Assembly: GCA_024998565.1 (NCBI GenBank)
Contig: JACOEM010000005.1
Location: 62,001-126,000 of the forward strand
Length of the DNA: 64,000 bases
Reading direction: 5' to 3'
From: Nitrospira sp.
GTDB taxonomy: Bacteria > Nitrospirota > Nitrospiria > Nitrospirales > Nitrospiraceae
Numbering within the stretch: the stretch's first letter is position 1; the number at the start of each line of letters is the position of its first letter. Under the pieces are notes generated by a model. It saw nothing but the letters and a program-made list of their open reading frames with translations, was not told the DNA's origin and did no database searches. Positions 50,533 through 59,948 of this stretch are shown one piece after another. The position numbers and the translations under genes were made by a program.

Positions 50533-53391
50533 CCTGTGGCCGCCGAACGGTTGCCGACCGACCAGAGCCCCGGTAATCGAACGGTTGATGTAGAGATTGC
50601 CGACATCAAACGCCTGACGCGCCAGCTCGATATGCCGGGGACTGCGCGAGTAGAGTCCCCCGGTCAAGGCGTAGGCGGTACCGTTGGCGAGCTGAAGCGC
50701 CTGTTCGAACGATGATGCCCGCATCACGGCCAGCACGGGGCCGAAAATTTCTTCCTGCGCCAGGCGGTGAGTCGGCTCGATTCCTGCGATGACCACCGGT
50801 CCCAGGGCATAACCGGGGCCCTCCATCGACCGATCGACCACCACCCGGCCTTCGCGGCGCCCGATCTCCAAGTACTCCCGAATCCGTTTCTGAGCCCGCC
50901 CGTCGATCACCGGACCGAGCTGGGTGGCCGGATCCTCAGCCGCGCCGATGCGCAAACTCATCACCGCATCGGCCAGCCGTTGGATGAACGCATCGTGAAT
51001 CGAATCCAGGAGGATCACACGTGAACAGGCGGAACATTTCTGTCCTGCATAACCGGTACACGATTGCACCACACCGGTGACGGCTTCATCGAGATCCGCC
51101 GTGTCATCGACGATGATGGCATTTTTCCCCCCCATCTCCGCGATGACGCGTTTGACGAACTTCTGTCCCGGTTGTTGCAGCGCAGCGGCCTGCACCATAC
51201 CTAATCCCACGTCCTTCGATCCGGTAAAGGCAATCGTCGCGACAGAAGCCTGAGTCACCAGCTCCCGTCCCACGTCGGGACCACCCGGCACGTACTGCAG
51301 AACACCCGCCGGCACCCCGGCCTGCTTCAGAAGCATGGCAAGCCGGTAGCCCATGATCGACGCGCGCTCGGACGGTTTGAACAAGACCGGATTACCGGAG
51401 ACCAGAGCCGCCGCGACCATACCAGTGGGAATGGCGAGCGGAAAATTCCACGGCGCAATCACAACGGTGATCCCGCGCGGACTCCAGAACAACTCGTTCA
51501 ACTCACCGGGATACCGGCCCAGGCGGGGCGGCGGCTCAAGCTGCTCCATTTCTCCGGCGTAGTACTCCAGAAAATCGATCGCCTCGGCCACATCCGCATC
51601 GGCCTCGCGCCAGGGCTTGGCCTCCTCGAACAGTTCCCAGGCCGCCAACTCCCAACGTTGCTCGCGCATCAATGCAGCGGCCTTCCGCATCACGGCGACC
51701 CGTTCCGCAACCGTCCGATGTTTCCATTCCTCTGCATGAGACTCAGCGACCTTCAAGAGACCAGCCACGTCGGCAGGCCGATAACTCTGGACGATGTCGA
51801 CCAGTTGTTCCGGCTGACTGGGATTGAAGGAACGTACATCCGCTCCCGTCGGGAGATGGGTATTCAGCTTCGAGACCTCAAGCCGCTGCCCCAATTGTTT
51901 GCGCACGTGATCGATGGCCTCGGCCATGGCGGCCCGAACGTCGTCTCGTGAAAAATCCGCCACTGGCTCGTTTACAAATGGAGCGGCCTCGACGCTGGAA
52001 AAACGCGTCATCGAAGAAGGAGGTGATGGGGGAGTCGCCACGGGCGGAGACAGCAACAAAGACAGAGGCTGCGACTCCACATATTCCTTCCGCAGGAACG
52101 ATTCGTTCGACGTGTTCTCCAACAACCGCCTCACCAGATAGGCCATGCCGGGAAGGAGTTCTCCGACCGGGGCATAGAGCCGGAGCCTCCGGCCACGATC
52201 ACTCATGGCATGCTGAAACGGCTCCGCCATACCGTAGATCATCTGATACTCCCAGGCATTCGACGGCAACTTGAGCGCCTCGGCCACCGCTTCGACCACG
52301 GCCAGGCTGCGAAGGTTGTGCGTGCCGAACGCCGGCCGGATCACCTCGCTTTGCTCCAAGAGCAATCGAACGAGCCGCTCGTAGTTCACATCCGTCTGCG
52401 CCTTCTGCTCGAACAGCGGCATCGGCCAGCCACGTTGCCGATAACGAATCGCGTCGGAGTCCCAATAAGCGCCCTTCACGAGCCTGATCGTGACGGGTAC
52501 CAGCCGCTCCCTGCTCCAGGCCAACAGCCGCTGCACATCGTCATACGTATCGGTGCGATAGGCCTGCAGCGCAATCCCTGCATGGGGAAACGTTCGGAAG
52601 GGTTCTTCCATAAACAGGCGCATGAAAATCGAAAGAATCAGCTCCTTGGTGTCCGCCTGTTCCATATCGAAAATGACCGAGGCGGGGAGCGTGCCGGCAA
52701 GATTCAACAACGGCCGCAGGCGGGCAGCGACTGCGCGATAGCTGGATTCGGGATCGATGGGATCGAGCTGCGAATAGAGTGCCGAGATCTTGATCGACAA
52801 TTGCACGCGGGGCAGGGGACCAAGGTGATCCCGTTCGAGTAACGGCGCAGGAGACCAAGCGGGACAGGCCTCACCGAGGGCCTGCAAAGCCGCGAGGCAA
52901 CGATCACGATAGGCATCCGCCTCTCGCTCGCTGACACTGGCTTCACCCAGTAGATCCACCGAAAAAGCCCGCCCGTCCTCCCATAACTTATGGAGCGTCG
53001 GAACGGCCTGCTCGATGGACGCACCGGCGATGAAACTGGTGGCCATCTGCTCCACCTGATGCCGGATGGCCTTTCCACTGAGCGATGCGCCGAGCTTGGT
53101 GGAGGCAAGCGCCTTGAGTCCCCATTGGGCACCGAAGAGGTGTGCGCTCATCTCGCCGAAATATTCCTCGGCCAACTGCACGACCCGTGCATCGTCGTGC
53201 AACGAGGGCAGGACATCGATAAACCGGAACAGTTGCGCCTTGAACGCGGGATCTTTCATCGCCAGGTTGATGGCCGCCTGCGACCACCAACGGGAATCGA
53301 ACAGGCCTGGCGCCCGCCCGCCGGAACGCCGGGCCAGGTCTTCACCGATCGCGCGGATACGGGGTTCGAGCAGGGCAGGGTCGAGAGGCAT
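50422..53391 (-). CDS. putA: Bifunctional proline dehydrogenase/L-glutamate-gamma-semialdehyde dehydrogenase
   Basis: 989 residues, the length of short PutA forms without the N-terminal DNA-binding domain. The FAD-linked proline dehydrogenase barrel (about 100-440) has SIKISALYSQLDP, RLVKGAYWDSD and YGMAEPFQHAM. The aldehyde dehydrogenase half (about 500-960) has VIAPWNFPLAIPTGM, FTGSKDVGL, VIAEMGGKNAIIVDD and the catalytic Cys in YAGQKCSACSRVIL. Together they oxidise proline to glutamate. AGGAGG five bases before ATG 53391 sets the start. Its 3' end overlaps the secreted protein gene by 111 bases. Confidence 0.94.
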   Translation of the reverse strand: MPLDPALLEPRIRAIGEDLARRSGGRAPGLFDSRWWSQAAINLAMKDPAFKAQLFRFIDVLPSLHDDARVVQLAEEYFGEMSAHLFGAQWGLKALASTKLGASLSGKAIRHQVEQMATSFIAGASIEQAVPTLHKLWEDGRAFSVDLLGEASVSEREADAYRDRCLAALQALGEACPAWSPAPLLERDHLGPLPRVQLSIKISALYSQLDPIDPESSYRAVAARLRPLLNLAGTLPASVIFDMEQADTKELILSIFMRLFMEEPFRTFPHAGIALQAYRTDTYDDVQRLLAWSRERLVPVTIRLVKGAYWDSDAIRYRQRGWPMPLFEQKAQTDVNYERLVRLLLEQSEVIRPAFGTHNLRSLAVVEAVAEALKLPSNAWEYQMIYGMAEPFQHAMSDRGRRLRLYAPVGELLPGMAYLVRRLLENTSNESFLRKEYVESQPLSLLLSPPVATPPSPPSSMTRFSSVEAAPFVNEPVADFSRDDVRAAMAEAIDHVRKQLGQRLEVSKLNTHLPTGADVRSFNPSQPEQLVDIVQSYRPADVAGLLKVAESHAEEWKHRTVAERVAVMRKAAALMREQRWELAAWELFEEAKPWREADADVAEAIDFLEYYAGEMEQLEPPPRLGRYPGELNELFWSPRGITVVIAPWNFPLAIPTGMVAAALVSGNPVLFKPSERASIMGYRLAMLLKQAGVPAGVLQYVPGGPDVGRELVTQASVATIAFTGSKDVGLGMVQAAALQQPGQKFVKRVIAEMGGKNAIIVDDTADLDEAVTGVVQSCTGYAGQKCSACSRVILLDSIHDAFIQRLADAVMSLRIGAAEDPATQLGPVIDGRAQKRIREYLEIGRREGRVVVDRSMEGPGYALGPVVIAGIEPTHRLAQEEIFGPVLAVMRASSFEQALQLANGTAYALTGGLYSRSPRHIELARQAFDVGNLYINRSITGALVGRQPFGGHRLSGIGAKAGGEEYLKQFMVARVVSEQTLRRGFAPTL

Positions 53392-53777
53392 CGGTTCCTC
53401 CTGAACCAGAATGAGAGGCTCTCTGCAGTATACACCGCAGCGCACGACTTGAATATTTGAGGGCAAATAGGCTGCTGTCGATCTTACGCAGAATGGATTT
53501 CGCATCGTTCCCGGGAACAGCGGGATACGGATTTAGCTCACCACAGGCACGCGGAGTCGAGCGTACGCCACTCACGGAACCGGCATAGGCCTATCGCCTC
53601 CGGCGAACGATTTCTTCAGGCCGCCCTGGTTAATCGGCCGTTGTGTCATCTCACGACACTTCTTCGCTTGAAAATCCGCCTGCCGCTCCGGTAGCATGCG
53701 CCGTTTGCCTTGACCCACACCATTTGCATGGCGGTGCACTGTGGCGAAGAGTTGCGCACAGGTTCCGAAGGAGTACG
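53392..53777. other. Intergenic region between divergent putA and desaturase genes
   Basis: About 385 bases. The short open frames have no ribosome-binding sites and I support no gene here. TATACT near 53430 (minus strand) could be a -10 for putA with a poor -35. Nothing repeat-like was seen. Confidence 0.4.
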
Positions 53778-54611
53778 ATGGCCGACTCGACCACACAATC
53801 CGTCTGCTGGGGCACTGTGGCCCTGTTTACTGCACTCACGGTGCTGACCTTCGTCGGCGTCCCGCTCTTCGCCTACTTCTATGACTACACTCTCCTCGAC
53901 TGGGTCCTGCTGGCCGTCCTCTATATCGTAACCGGCATGGGGATCACGGTGGGCTATCACCGCATGATCACCCATCGCAGCTTCGAGAGTCATCCCTGGG
54001 TCAAAGCCTGCCTGCTGGTGATGGGCGGATGGGCCGTGCAAAACTCGGCCCTGCTCTGGTGCGCCGATCATATCCGCCACCATGCGCACACGGACGAAGA
54101 AGCCGATCCCTACAATGCCTCGAAGGGATTCTGGCACAGCCATGTCGGCTGGTTGTTTTTCGATACCCCGTATCGTGAGGACCGATTTGCCGCGAAACTA
54201 CGTACCGACCCAATGATCATGTGGCAACACCGGTATTACTGGGTGATCGTGGCCTCCGGCTTCCTGCTACCATTTGCGCTGGGATACCTGAACGGTGGCT
54301 TCACCAGCGGGCTGGGCTGCTTCCTGCTCGCCGGCGTCCTGCGAACCGTGCTGGTCTTGAACTCCACCTTTACAATCAACTCGCTCTGCCATATGGTCGG
54401 CACCCAACCCCACGGCACGCAGGACAGCAGCCGCGATAGTTGGTTGATCTCATTCGTCAGCTTCGGCGAGGGCTATCACAACTATCACCACACCTATTCG
54501 CACGACTATCGAAACGGATCGAAGTGGTACAACTTCGACCCGTCGAAATGGTTGATCTATTCGTTGTCGTTGTTCGGCCTGACGTATAACCTGCACAGGG
54601 AACGCACCTAG
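53778..54611 (+). CDS. Membrane fatty-acid (acyl-CoA/acyl-lipid) desaturase
   Basis: 277 residues with four membrane segments. The three histidine boxes of the di-iron desaturases are present: HRMITH (near 58), HIRHHAHTD (near 98) and EGYHNYHH (near 232). It introduces a cis double bond, most likely delta-9, into membrane acyl chains. GAAGGAG before ATG 53778 decides the start against the longer open frame from 53643. It ends with a hairpin followed by a T-run. Confidence 0.92.
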   Translation: MADSTTQSVCWGTVALFTALTVLTFVGVPLFAYFYDYTLLDWVLLAVLYIVTGMGITVGYHRMITHRSFESHPWVKACLLVMGGWAVQNSALLWCADHIRHHAHTDEEADPYNASKGFWHSHVGWLFFDTPYREDRFAAKLRTDPMIMWQHRYYWVIVASGFLLPFALGYLNGGFTSGLGCFLLAGVLRTVLVLNSTFTINSLCHMVGTQPHGTQDSSRDSWLISFVSFGEGYHNYHHTYSHDYRNGSKWYNFDPSKWLIYSLSLFGLTYNLHRERT

Positions 54612-54639
54612 CAGGCGTGAAGGGTCGGGCGTGAACGGT

Positions 54640-54695
54640 GAAACGTCCCTCGCGTCGTCACTGACTATTCCCGGGACGTTTCGTCCCTCTTTTTT
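54640..54695 (+). terminator. Terminator hairpin downstream of the desaturase gene
   Basis: GAAACGTCCC (54640-54649) and GGGACGTTTC (54673-54682) form a perfect 10-bp stem, followed shortly by a run of six Ts. The arms also belong to the GTGAAACGT repeat type found elsewhere in the window. Confidence 0.65.
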
Positions 54696-54824
54696 ATCCC
54701 GTCCTGTTCTACCCAGCAGCGCTCTGCGTCTACTGGCCCATTTCTTTTCCTCGTGGCGATAGCTTAATATGCGATGAAGCCCGCGAATTCCATCCGGACC
54801 CGCGAGGCGGCAGGAGGCAGATCT

Positions 54825-55712
54825 ATGGCAGAACAACAAGGTGGCGCACCGCATCAAGACGAAGCGGCCGCCAAGCCCAATATCATTCCCGGCGTGAAAC
54901 ATGTGGTCGCCATCAGCAGCGGCAAGGGCGGCGTCGGAAAATCCACCGTGTCGGTCAACCTGGCCGTCGCCCTCGCCCTCACCGGAGCCAAGGTCGGATT
55001 GCTGGACGCCGATATCTACGGACCCAACATTCCGATGATGATGGGCGTCGAAAAAACACCTGAACAGAAAGACGGCAAGATCGCCCCGGCGGAGAGCCAT
55101 GGCGTCAAACTGATCTCCATGGGATTTTTTGTGCCGGAAGATACCGCCGTCGTGTGGCGTGGTCCGATGGTGCACACCGCCATTCAACAGCTCTTCCGGG
55201 ACGTTCTCTGGGGCGACCTGGATTATCTGTTGATCGACTTGCCGCCGGGAACCGGCGACGCGCAACTGACACTGACCCAGCTGGTGTCCCTGTCGGGCGC
55301 CGTCACCGTCACGACCCCGCAGGAAGTGGCGCTGCACGATGTGCGCAAAGGCATGATGATGTTCCAGAAGGTCAACGTGCCGCTGCTCGGCATCGTCGAG
55401 AACATGAGCTTTTTCCTCTGCGGTCATTGCGGCGAACGCACCGAGATCTTCTCCCATGGCGGCGGAGAACGGGCCGCGGAGAAACTGGGTATTCCCTTCC
55501 TTGGACGGGTGCCCATCGATCCGGCCATTCGCGCCGGCGGCGATACCGGGAACCCGATCGTGGTCGCCAAACCGGATTCACCGCAAGCTCAGGCGTTTCG
55601 GGAGATCGCCGCGAAGCTTGCGGCAGCATTGCAGACGGGCGAGGCAGGGGCGGCGAAGAGCCGGATCGCCAGTCTGCTGGATAAAATCAAACGACCGGCG
55701 ACGGGAAATTAA
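54825..55712 (+). CDS. Mrp/ApbC-type iron-sulfur cluster carrier ATPase
   Basis: 295 residues. The deviant Walker A motif [17 protein letters not shown] (near 30), the [13 protein letters not shown] switch, [10 protein letters not shown], and the conserved FLCGHCGE CxxC pair (near 200) define the Mrp/NBP35 family. It holds and transfers Fe-S clusters in the cytoplasm. There is no N-terminal DUF59 domain. GGAGG seven bases before ATG 54825 is used, rather than ATG 54774. A Rieske protein gene follows after 43 nt. Confidence 0.92.
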   Translation: MAEQQGGAPHQDEAAAKPNIIPGVKHVVAISSGKGGVGKSTVSVNLAVALALTGAKVGLLDADIYGPNIPMMMGVEKTPEQKDGKIAPAESHGVKLISMGFFVPEDTAVVWRGPMVHTAIQQLFRDVLWGDLDYLLIDLPPGTGDAQLTLTQLVSLSGAVTVTTPQEVALHDVRKGMMMFQKVNVPLLGIVENMSFFLCGHCGERTEIFSHGGGERAAEKLGIPFLGRVPIDPAIRAGGDTGNPIVVAKPDSPQAQAFREIAAKLAAALQTGEAGAAKSRIASLLDKIKRPATGN

Positions 55713-55755
55713 CCGGAACCGGATCAAGGAAGATGGACGCACTCAGGGAGGATGT

Positions 55756-56061
55756 ATGGGCGAGTTGATTAGAATCGCGGGAACCGCCGACGTGAAGCCG
55801 GGCGCCGGCATGGTGGCGGAAGTGAACGGCAAGGCGATTGCGGTGTTCAATGTGGATGGCGCGTTTTATGCCATCGACAACACCTGTGTGCATCGCGGCG
55901 GCCCGCTGGGTGAAGGCGATGTGGTGGGTGATGTAGTTGCCTGTCCATGGCACAACTGGGAGTTCAACGTGAAGACGGGCGCTTGCATCAACAACCCTTC
56001 GGCAAAAGTGACTGCGTACGAAGTCACGGTCGAGGGCACCGATATTAAAGTCCGGCTGTGA
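55756..56061 (+). CDS. Small Rieske [2Fe-2S] ferredoxin (NirD-like)
   Basis: 101 residues. CVHRGGPLGEGDVVGDVVACPWHNWEF holds the C-x-H and C-x2-H ligands of a Rieske cluster. The short, soluble form matches NirD or dioxygenase-type ferredoxins; no nitrite reductase large subunit or oxygenase is adjacent. It may pass electrons to an unknown partner. GGAGG five bases before ATG 55756 sets the start within a longer open frame. The upstream Mrp gene could supply its cluster (inference). Confidence 0.9.
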   Translation: MGELIRIAGTADVKPGAGMVAEVNGKAIAVFNVDGAFYAIDNTCVHRGGPLGEGDVVGDVVACPWHNWEFNVKTGACINNPSAKVTAYEVTVEGTDIKVRL

Positions 56062-56135
56062 CGCAAGACCGGCTCGTGCCGGTCGGACAGGCACGGCAAT
56101 GAATGTTCCCGGCACCACAGTGAATGGAGGCTCCG

Positions 56136-56504
56136 ATGGCAGACAATACGCTGACCCCGAAACACATTGAGATCGCCGAAACCTTCGTGCGGCTCTACGT
56201 CTTTCTGACACAGTATATCGACCGCTGCGAAGATGAAGCCGCGCGCAAGGAGTACCCGGAGGCAGAACTCCAAAAGCACCTCGGCGAAACCCGCGCCAAG
56301 ATGATGGAGATCCTGAAGGTGAATCCCGTCGTCAAGGGCAAGGTGGAAAAGGAATGTGAACGGGTCCTCGCGCTGGGCAGCAAGTGTCTGATGGGCGGGA
56401 CCGAAAAGGTGGCCGCGCTGGATGTGCTGGGAGCCGAGCGGGTCATTCTCAAGAACAAAACCATCGCCTTGAGCGATCTGTTAGCCGTGTATCGCGCGCT
56501 GTAG
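56136..56504 (+). CDS. Conserved-looking hypothetical protein
   Basis: 122 residues, almost fully helical by composition (ETFVRLYVFLTQYIDRC; ETRAKMMEILKVNPVVKGKVEKECERVLALG), with three Cys in helices. No family is recognised and no signal or membrane segment is present. GGAGG stands before ATG 56136. It is preceded by the Rieske gene and followed after 7 nt by another small gene, so it may belong to the mrp-Rieske unit. Confidence 0.6.
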   Translation: MADNTLTPKHIEIAETFVRLYVFLTQYIDRCEDEAARKEYPEAELQKHLGETRAKMMEILKVNPVVKGKVEKECERVLALGSKCLMGGTEKVAALDVLGAERVILKNKTIALSDLLAVYRAL

Positions 56505-56511
56505 TCGTTCG

Positions 56512-56865
56512 ATGTCCACCCCGGCTGGAGAGAAACACCAACTCGCCGGTTTCGACGCCAGGGAACGAGGGTTCAATCGTCCCGTGGAATTCGTACGGAC
56601 AGCCTCGGGGTACCAGGCGACGTTGCGGTACGAAACCACACACATCGTGACCCCGGAGGCACCGAGCGCAGGCGAGGCCCTGCAGCAATTGATTACCACC
56701 CTCCAGCAACAGGGGTACACCCAACTGCGCAGCCAGCAGAGTTATCGCGACGGCATCTACCTCGGCTCGCAGGAGCTGTGGGTGGAATATCCGGACCGGC
56801 AGGCCGCCCCGGAAGTCGGACTCCTGGGCCTGCTGAAGAAGTGGCTCGGCCGCTCACCGGGTTGA
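56512..56865 (+). CDS. Hypothetical cytoplasmic protein
   Basis: 117 residues. A beta-strand pair (VEFVRTASGYQATLRYETTHIV), a helix (AGEALQQLITTLQQQGYTQLRSQ), a further strand pair and a C-terminal hydrophobic-basic stretch LLGLLKKWLGR. No family is recognised. It lies 7 nt after the helical protein gene and probably shares its mRNA. The end of the unit is marked by a new promoter at 56901. Confidence 0.55.
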   Translation: MSTPAGEKHQLAGFDARERGFNRPVEFVRTASGYQATLRYETTHIVTPEAPSAGEALQQLITTLQQQGYTQLRSQQSYRDGIYLGSQELWVEYPDRQAAPEVGLLGLLKKWLGRSPG

Positions 56866-56900
56866 GGGCCGCCACAAACTCCACACCGCCCCCGGCGACG

Positions 56901-56929
56901 TTGACTCTCCTCCGCCTCACGCCTATAGT
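56901..56929 (+). promoter_or_regulatory. Sigma70-type promoter of the DUF4124-like gene
   Basis: TTGACT (56901-56906) and TATAGT (56924-56929) with exactly 17-bp spacing, 75 nt before ATG 57004. Confidence 0.75.
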
Positions 56930-57003
56930 CCATTCCAGATCAGCAGCCTGATCGTTCGACCGTCAGCCTTCACCAGACAGGATCCGGCACCGGAGAATTG
57001 ACG

Positions 57004-57450
57004 ATGCGCTGGGTTCACGTCCTGCTTCTCACTCTCGTCGCGTTCCTCCTGCCTGGCATGGCAACCGCCAAGGTCTATCGTTGCCAAGGCGCCAATGGCA
57101 GCACCGTCCTGACGGACCAGCCGAAGGGCAAGCCGGGCTGCGTCGCCATCGACACCGCCACCCCCCCGCTCCCGGGAGGGTTCACCCCTCCCGTCGAGCC
57201 GACCGAACCGGCACAGATGGAACTACCGGCGAATGCGACTCCGCCGTCCGTGTCGGCCGCACCGATGGTTCCGCGCCAACCCGGTCCCGGCGATCCCGCG
57301 TTATCGCCGTCCGGTTCGAGAGACACCCCCGAGAAGGCCGCACCCGAAGCGCAACGTTGCTCACCACGCGTCAACCCCCTGAATCCCTTCGCCGGAATGA
57401 ATTGCTCACCGGCATCCGGCGATCCCCCGGCAGAGAACAAGAACCCGTAG
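57004..57450 (+). CDS. Secreted DUF4124-like protein
   Basis: 148 residues. A signal peptide (about 1-21, MATAKVYR) is followed by a short DUF4124-type motif KVYRCQGANGSTVLTDQPKGKPGC, then a long Pro/Thr/Ala-rich, probably disordered stretch and a Cys-Pro-rich end. DUF4124 proteins are periplasmic with unknown role. ATG 57004 is set by GGAG eight bases upstream; a TTG at 56998 is also in frame. It has its own promoter and is separate from the following operon. Confidence 0.7.
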   Translation: MRWVHVLLLTLVAFLLPGMATAKVYRCQGANGSTVLTDQPKGKPGCVAIDTATPPLPGGFTPPVEPTEPAQMELPANATPPSVSAAPMVPRQPGPGDPALSPSGSRDTPEKAAPEAQRCSPRVNPLNPFAGMNCSPASGDPPAENKNP

Positions 57451-57481
57451 CCCCTCGTCGCGCGCAGCGCCACAGGCTCGA

Positions 57482-57510
57482 TTGACTCTCCCGAAGCCCC
57501 TTCATATAAT
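57482..57510 (+). promoter_or_regulatory. Strong sigma70-type promoter of the MutL-like operon
   Basis: TTGACT (57482-57487) and a perfect TATAAT (57505-57510) with 17-bp spacing, 38 nt before the first gene. It is the best promoter match in the window. Confidence 0.85.
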
Positions 57511-57548
57511 GCCGAAACGAACCGTTTAAGCTGATCTCACAAGCACTT

Positions 57549-57923
57549 ATGTCTGCCTTCTCCGCTGGTTTTTTATCCCGTCGCGCACAGGATCTTCGAG
57601 CCGGTCTCCGGCACGCGTTTGCCGTGCGTCCTGAACAAGCCGCCTTCACGATCGAAGACCTGGCCCTGCTCGAACGGGTCGCCGACGCCGTCGTCTCGCG
57701 CGGCATGGCCGCACCGGCCACGTTGTTTCTCGAGTCGATGGGCCCCATGAACTTTCTCGGCAGCCAGGCGCTGCACTTCCTGGCTCCCGTCGTAGAATGT
57801 GTGCTGACCGGCACGGAGATCGCGCAGATCGCGCGCCTGCTGGAACGGCGCGATTCCATTCACCGACTGACCGCCCTCATCGAAGCCAAGGCTGCGGCTC
57901 CCAAAGGAGCGCCCGCTCGATGA
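57549..57923 (+). CDS. Small hypothetical protein, first gene of the MutL-like operon
   Basis: 124 residues. Mostly helical, with hydrophobic segments that look amphipathic rather than membrane-spanning (TIEDLALLERVADAVVSRG; GPMNFLGSQALHFLAPVVECVL; TEIAQIARLLERR). No family is recognised. Its stop overlaps the start of the MutL-like ATPase (ATGA), so the two proteins are probably made together and may interact. Confidence 0.65.
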   Translation: MSAFSAGFLSRRAQDLRAGLRHAFAVRPEQAAFTIEDLALLERVADAVVSRGMAAPATLFLESMGPMNFLGSQALHFLAPVVECVLTGTEIAQIARLLERRDSIHRLTALIEAKAAAPKGAPAR

Positions 57924-59770
57924 CGGAACAGCCTCCTTCGCCTGCGGCTTCAGCAGTGACTCATCCTCTGAACGTCATCGTCGCGACCGATTGCGGCAGC
58001 ACCACCACCAAAGCCATTCTGATTGAAAAGGTCGGGGAGGAGTATCGCCAGACCTACCGTGGTGAAGCACCGACGACCGTCGAAGCCCCCTTCGAAGACG
58101 TGACCCGCGGCGTGCTCAACGCCATTGCCGAAATCGAAGAACTTTCCGGCCGGACCATTCTCGACGGCGACCGCATCATCACTCCCAATCACGCAGCACA
58201 AGGCGATCCCAAACGAGGCGTGGACATTTACGTGTCCACCAGCAGCGCCGGCGGCGGATTGCAGATGATGGTCACCGGCGTGGTGCAGAACATGACCGGC
58301 GAGAGTGCTCAACGCGCCGCCCTGGGCGCCGGCGCCATCGTCATCGACGTCTTGGCCTCCAACGACGGACGGCTGCCCTACGAGAAGATCGAGCGGATTC
58401 GAACCATGCGCCCGGACATGATCCTGATGTCCGGCGGCACCGACGGCGGCGCCGTGACCCATGTAGTGGAAATGGCCGAGTACATTGCCGCCGCCGATCC
58501 GCGACCGCGCTTCGGCAGCACCTACCGGCTGCCGCTCGTGTACGCCGGCAACACAGACGCCAGGCCGCAAATCAAAACCATTCTCGGCGAGAAGACCGCC
58601 TTGGATTTTGCCGACAATATCCGGCCGGTGCTCGAGCGCGAAAACCTGGCGCCGGCCCGCAACAAAATCCACGACCTGTTCCTCGAACACGTTATGCAGC
58701 AGGCTCCCGGCTACAAAAAACTGATCGAGATGGCGGGCGCGCCCATCATGCCGACTCCGGCGGCGGTCGGCGTCATCATGGAAACCATCGCCAAACGCGA
58801 AGGCATCAACCTGATCGGCGTCGATATCGGCGGCGCCACCACCGACGTCTTCTCGGTGTTTAACGGACTCTTCAACCGCACGGTCAGCGCCAACCTCGGC
58901 ATGTCCTACAGCATTTCGAACGTGCTGGCGGAGGCGGGGCTCGACAACATCATGCGCTGGGTGCCGTTTACCATCGACGAACAGACCCTGCGCAACCGCA
59001 TCAAGAACAAGATGGTGCGGCCCACGACGATTCCGCAGTCGCTCGACGAACTGCAGATCGAACATGCCATCGCCCGCGAGGCTCTGCGGCTGGCGCTGAT
59101 CCATCACAAATCACTCGCCACGGGGCTCAAGGGCATTCAGCAGGAGCGCACCATTTCCGATGTGTTCGAGCAGCGGACGTCCGGCAAGACCCTGATCGAT
59201 CTGTTGAAACTGGACTTGATCGTCGGCAGCGGCGGCATCCTGTCGCATGCGCCGCGCCGTATCCAATCCATGCTGATGATGGTGGATGCCTATGAACCGC
59301 TCGGCGTCACGACGCTGTCGGTCGATAGCATCTTCATGATGCCGCATCTCGGCGTGCTCTCCACCGTGAACGAGCAGGCTGCGACCGACGTATTCGTGCG
59401 TGATTGCATGGTCTATCTCGGCACCTGCATTGCGCCCATCGGGCAGGGGAAAGACGGGGAGCGCTGCGCCGACTATGAAATCGCGCTACCGGATGGACGA
59501 ATCGAGAAGGGCCAGCTGGCGTTCGGAGATCTCAAACTCTTTGCCTTGACGCGGGAGCAGCAGGCCACAGTGACGATGCAACCGGCCAAACAGATCGACC
59601 TCGGGAACGGACCGGGACAGTCGTTCACAAAAACGGTGACGGGCGGCGTGGTCGGCCTCATGCTCGACGGCCGTGGTCGCCCGTTACAATTACCGGGTGA
59701 GCAGGCAGCCCGCGTCGCCATGCTGACCAGATGGTACCAGGCGGTCGGCTTGTACCCGGCGGGGAGCTGA
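57920..59770 (+). CDS. GlmL/MutL-type ASKHA-fold ATPase without glutamate mutase
   Basis: 616 residues. Two phosphate-binding motifs of the actin/Hsp70/acetate kinase fold are seen, IVATDCGSTTTKAIL (near 23) and GVDIGGATTDVFSV (near 303), plus MSGGTDGGAV and IVGSGGILSHAPRR adenosine-type loops. This is the family of MutL/GlmL, encoded with coenzyme-B12 glutamate mutase in clostridia. No mutE/mutS or B12 gene is present here; the neighbours are membrane proteins. The role in this setting is unknown; an ATP-driven chaperone or assembly factor for the membrane complex is one idea (inference). The start overlaps the preceding stop. Confidence 0.85.
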   Translation: MTEQPPSPAASAVTHPLNVIVATDCGSTTTKAILIEKVGEEYRQTYRGEAPTTVEAPFEDVTRGVLNAIAEIEELSGRTILDGDRIITPNHAAQGDPKRGVDIYVSTSSAGGGLQMMVTGVVQNMTGESAQRAALGAGAIVIDVLASNDGRLPYEKIERIRTMRPDMILMSGGTDGGAVTHVVEMAEYIAAADPRPRFGSTYRLPLVYAGNTDARPQIKTILGEKTALDFADNIRPVLERENLAPARNKIHDLFLEHVMQQAPGYKKLIEMAGAPIMPTPAAVGVIMETIAKREGINLIGVDIGGATTDVFSVFNGLFNRTVSANLGMSYSISNVLAEAGLDNIMRWVPFTIDEQTLRNRIKNKMVRPTTIPQSLDELQIEHAIAREALRLALIHHKSLATGLKGIQQERTISDVFEQRTSGKTLIDLLKLDLIVGSGGILSHAPRRIQSMLMMVDAYEPLGVTTLSVDSIFMMPHLGVLSTVNEQAATDVFVRDCMVYLGTCIAPIGQGKDGERCADYEIALPDGRIEKGQLAFGDLKLFALTREQQATVTMQPAKQIDLGNGPGQSFTKTVTGGVVGLMLDGRGRPLQLPGEQAARVAMLTRWYQAVGLYPAGS

Positions 59771-59948
59771 GAGCCGAATGCCGGGAGCAGATGGCGTAGA
59801 GCGTATGGTGAAGAGCGGGGAGCATATGGGAGAGGACGACGAGAGGCGAGGCCGCGAGGCGCGAGAGCCCCGAGTCCTACCGGAAGTTGTACGGTGAGGG
59901 GAGCGAGCAACTGAGAACGAAGCGGTAGGGCATTTTCAGCAACCGATT
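59771..59948. other. 178-bp spacer in the operon with purine-rich repeats
   Basis: No gene seen. The spacer is purine-rich and has short repeated units (GAGCGTATGG / GAGCATATGG and GAGGCGAGG / GAGGCGCGAG). It interrupts otherwise tightly coupled genes and could hold an RNA-processing site or a small internal promoter, none of which is clear. Confidence 0.4.

Noticed and set aside
57950-59107. 385-codon minus-strand frame antisense to the MutL-like ATPase
   Set aside because: This is a typical GC-rich shadow frame; the plus strand has two ASKHA motifs and overlap coupling to its neighbours.
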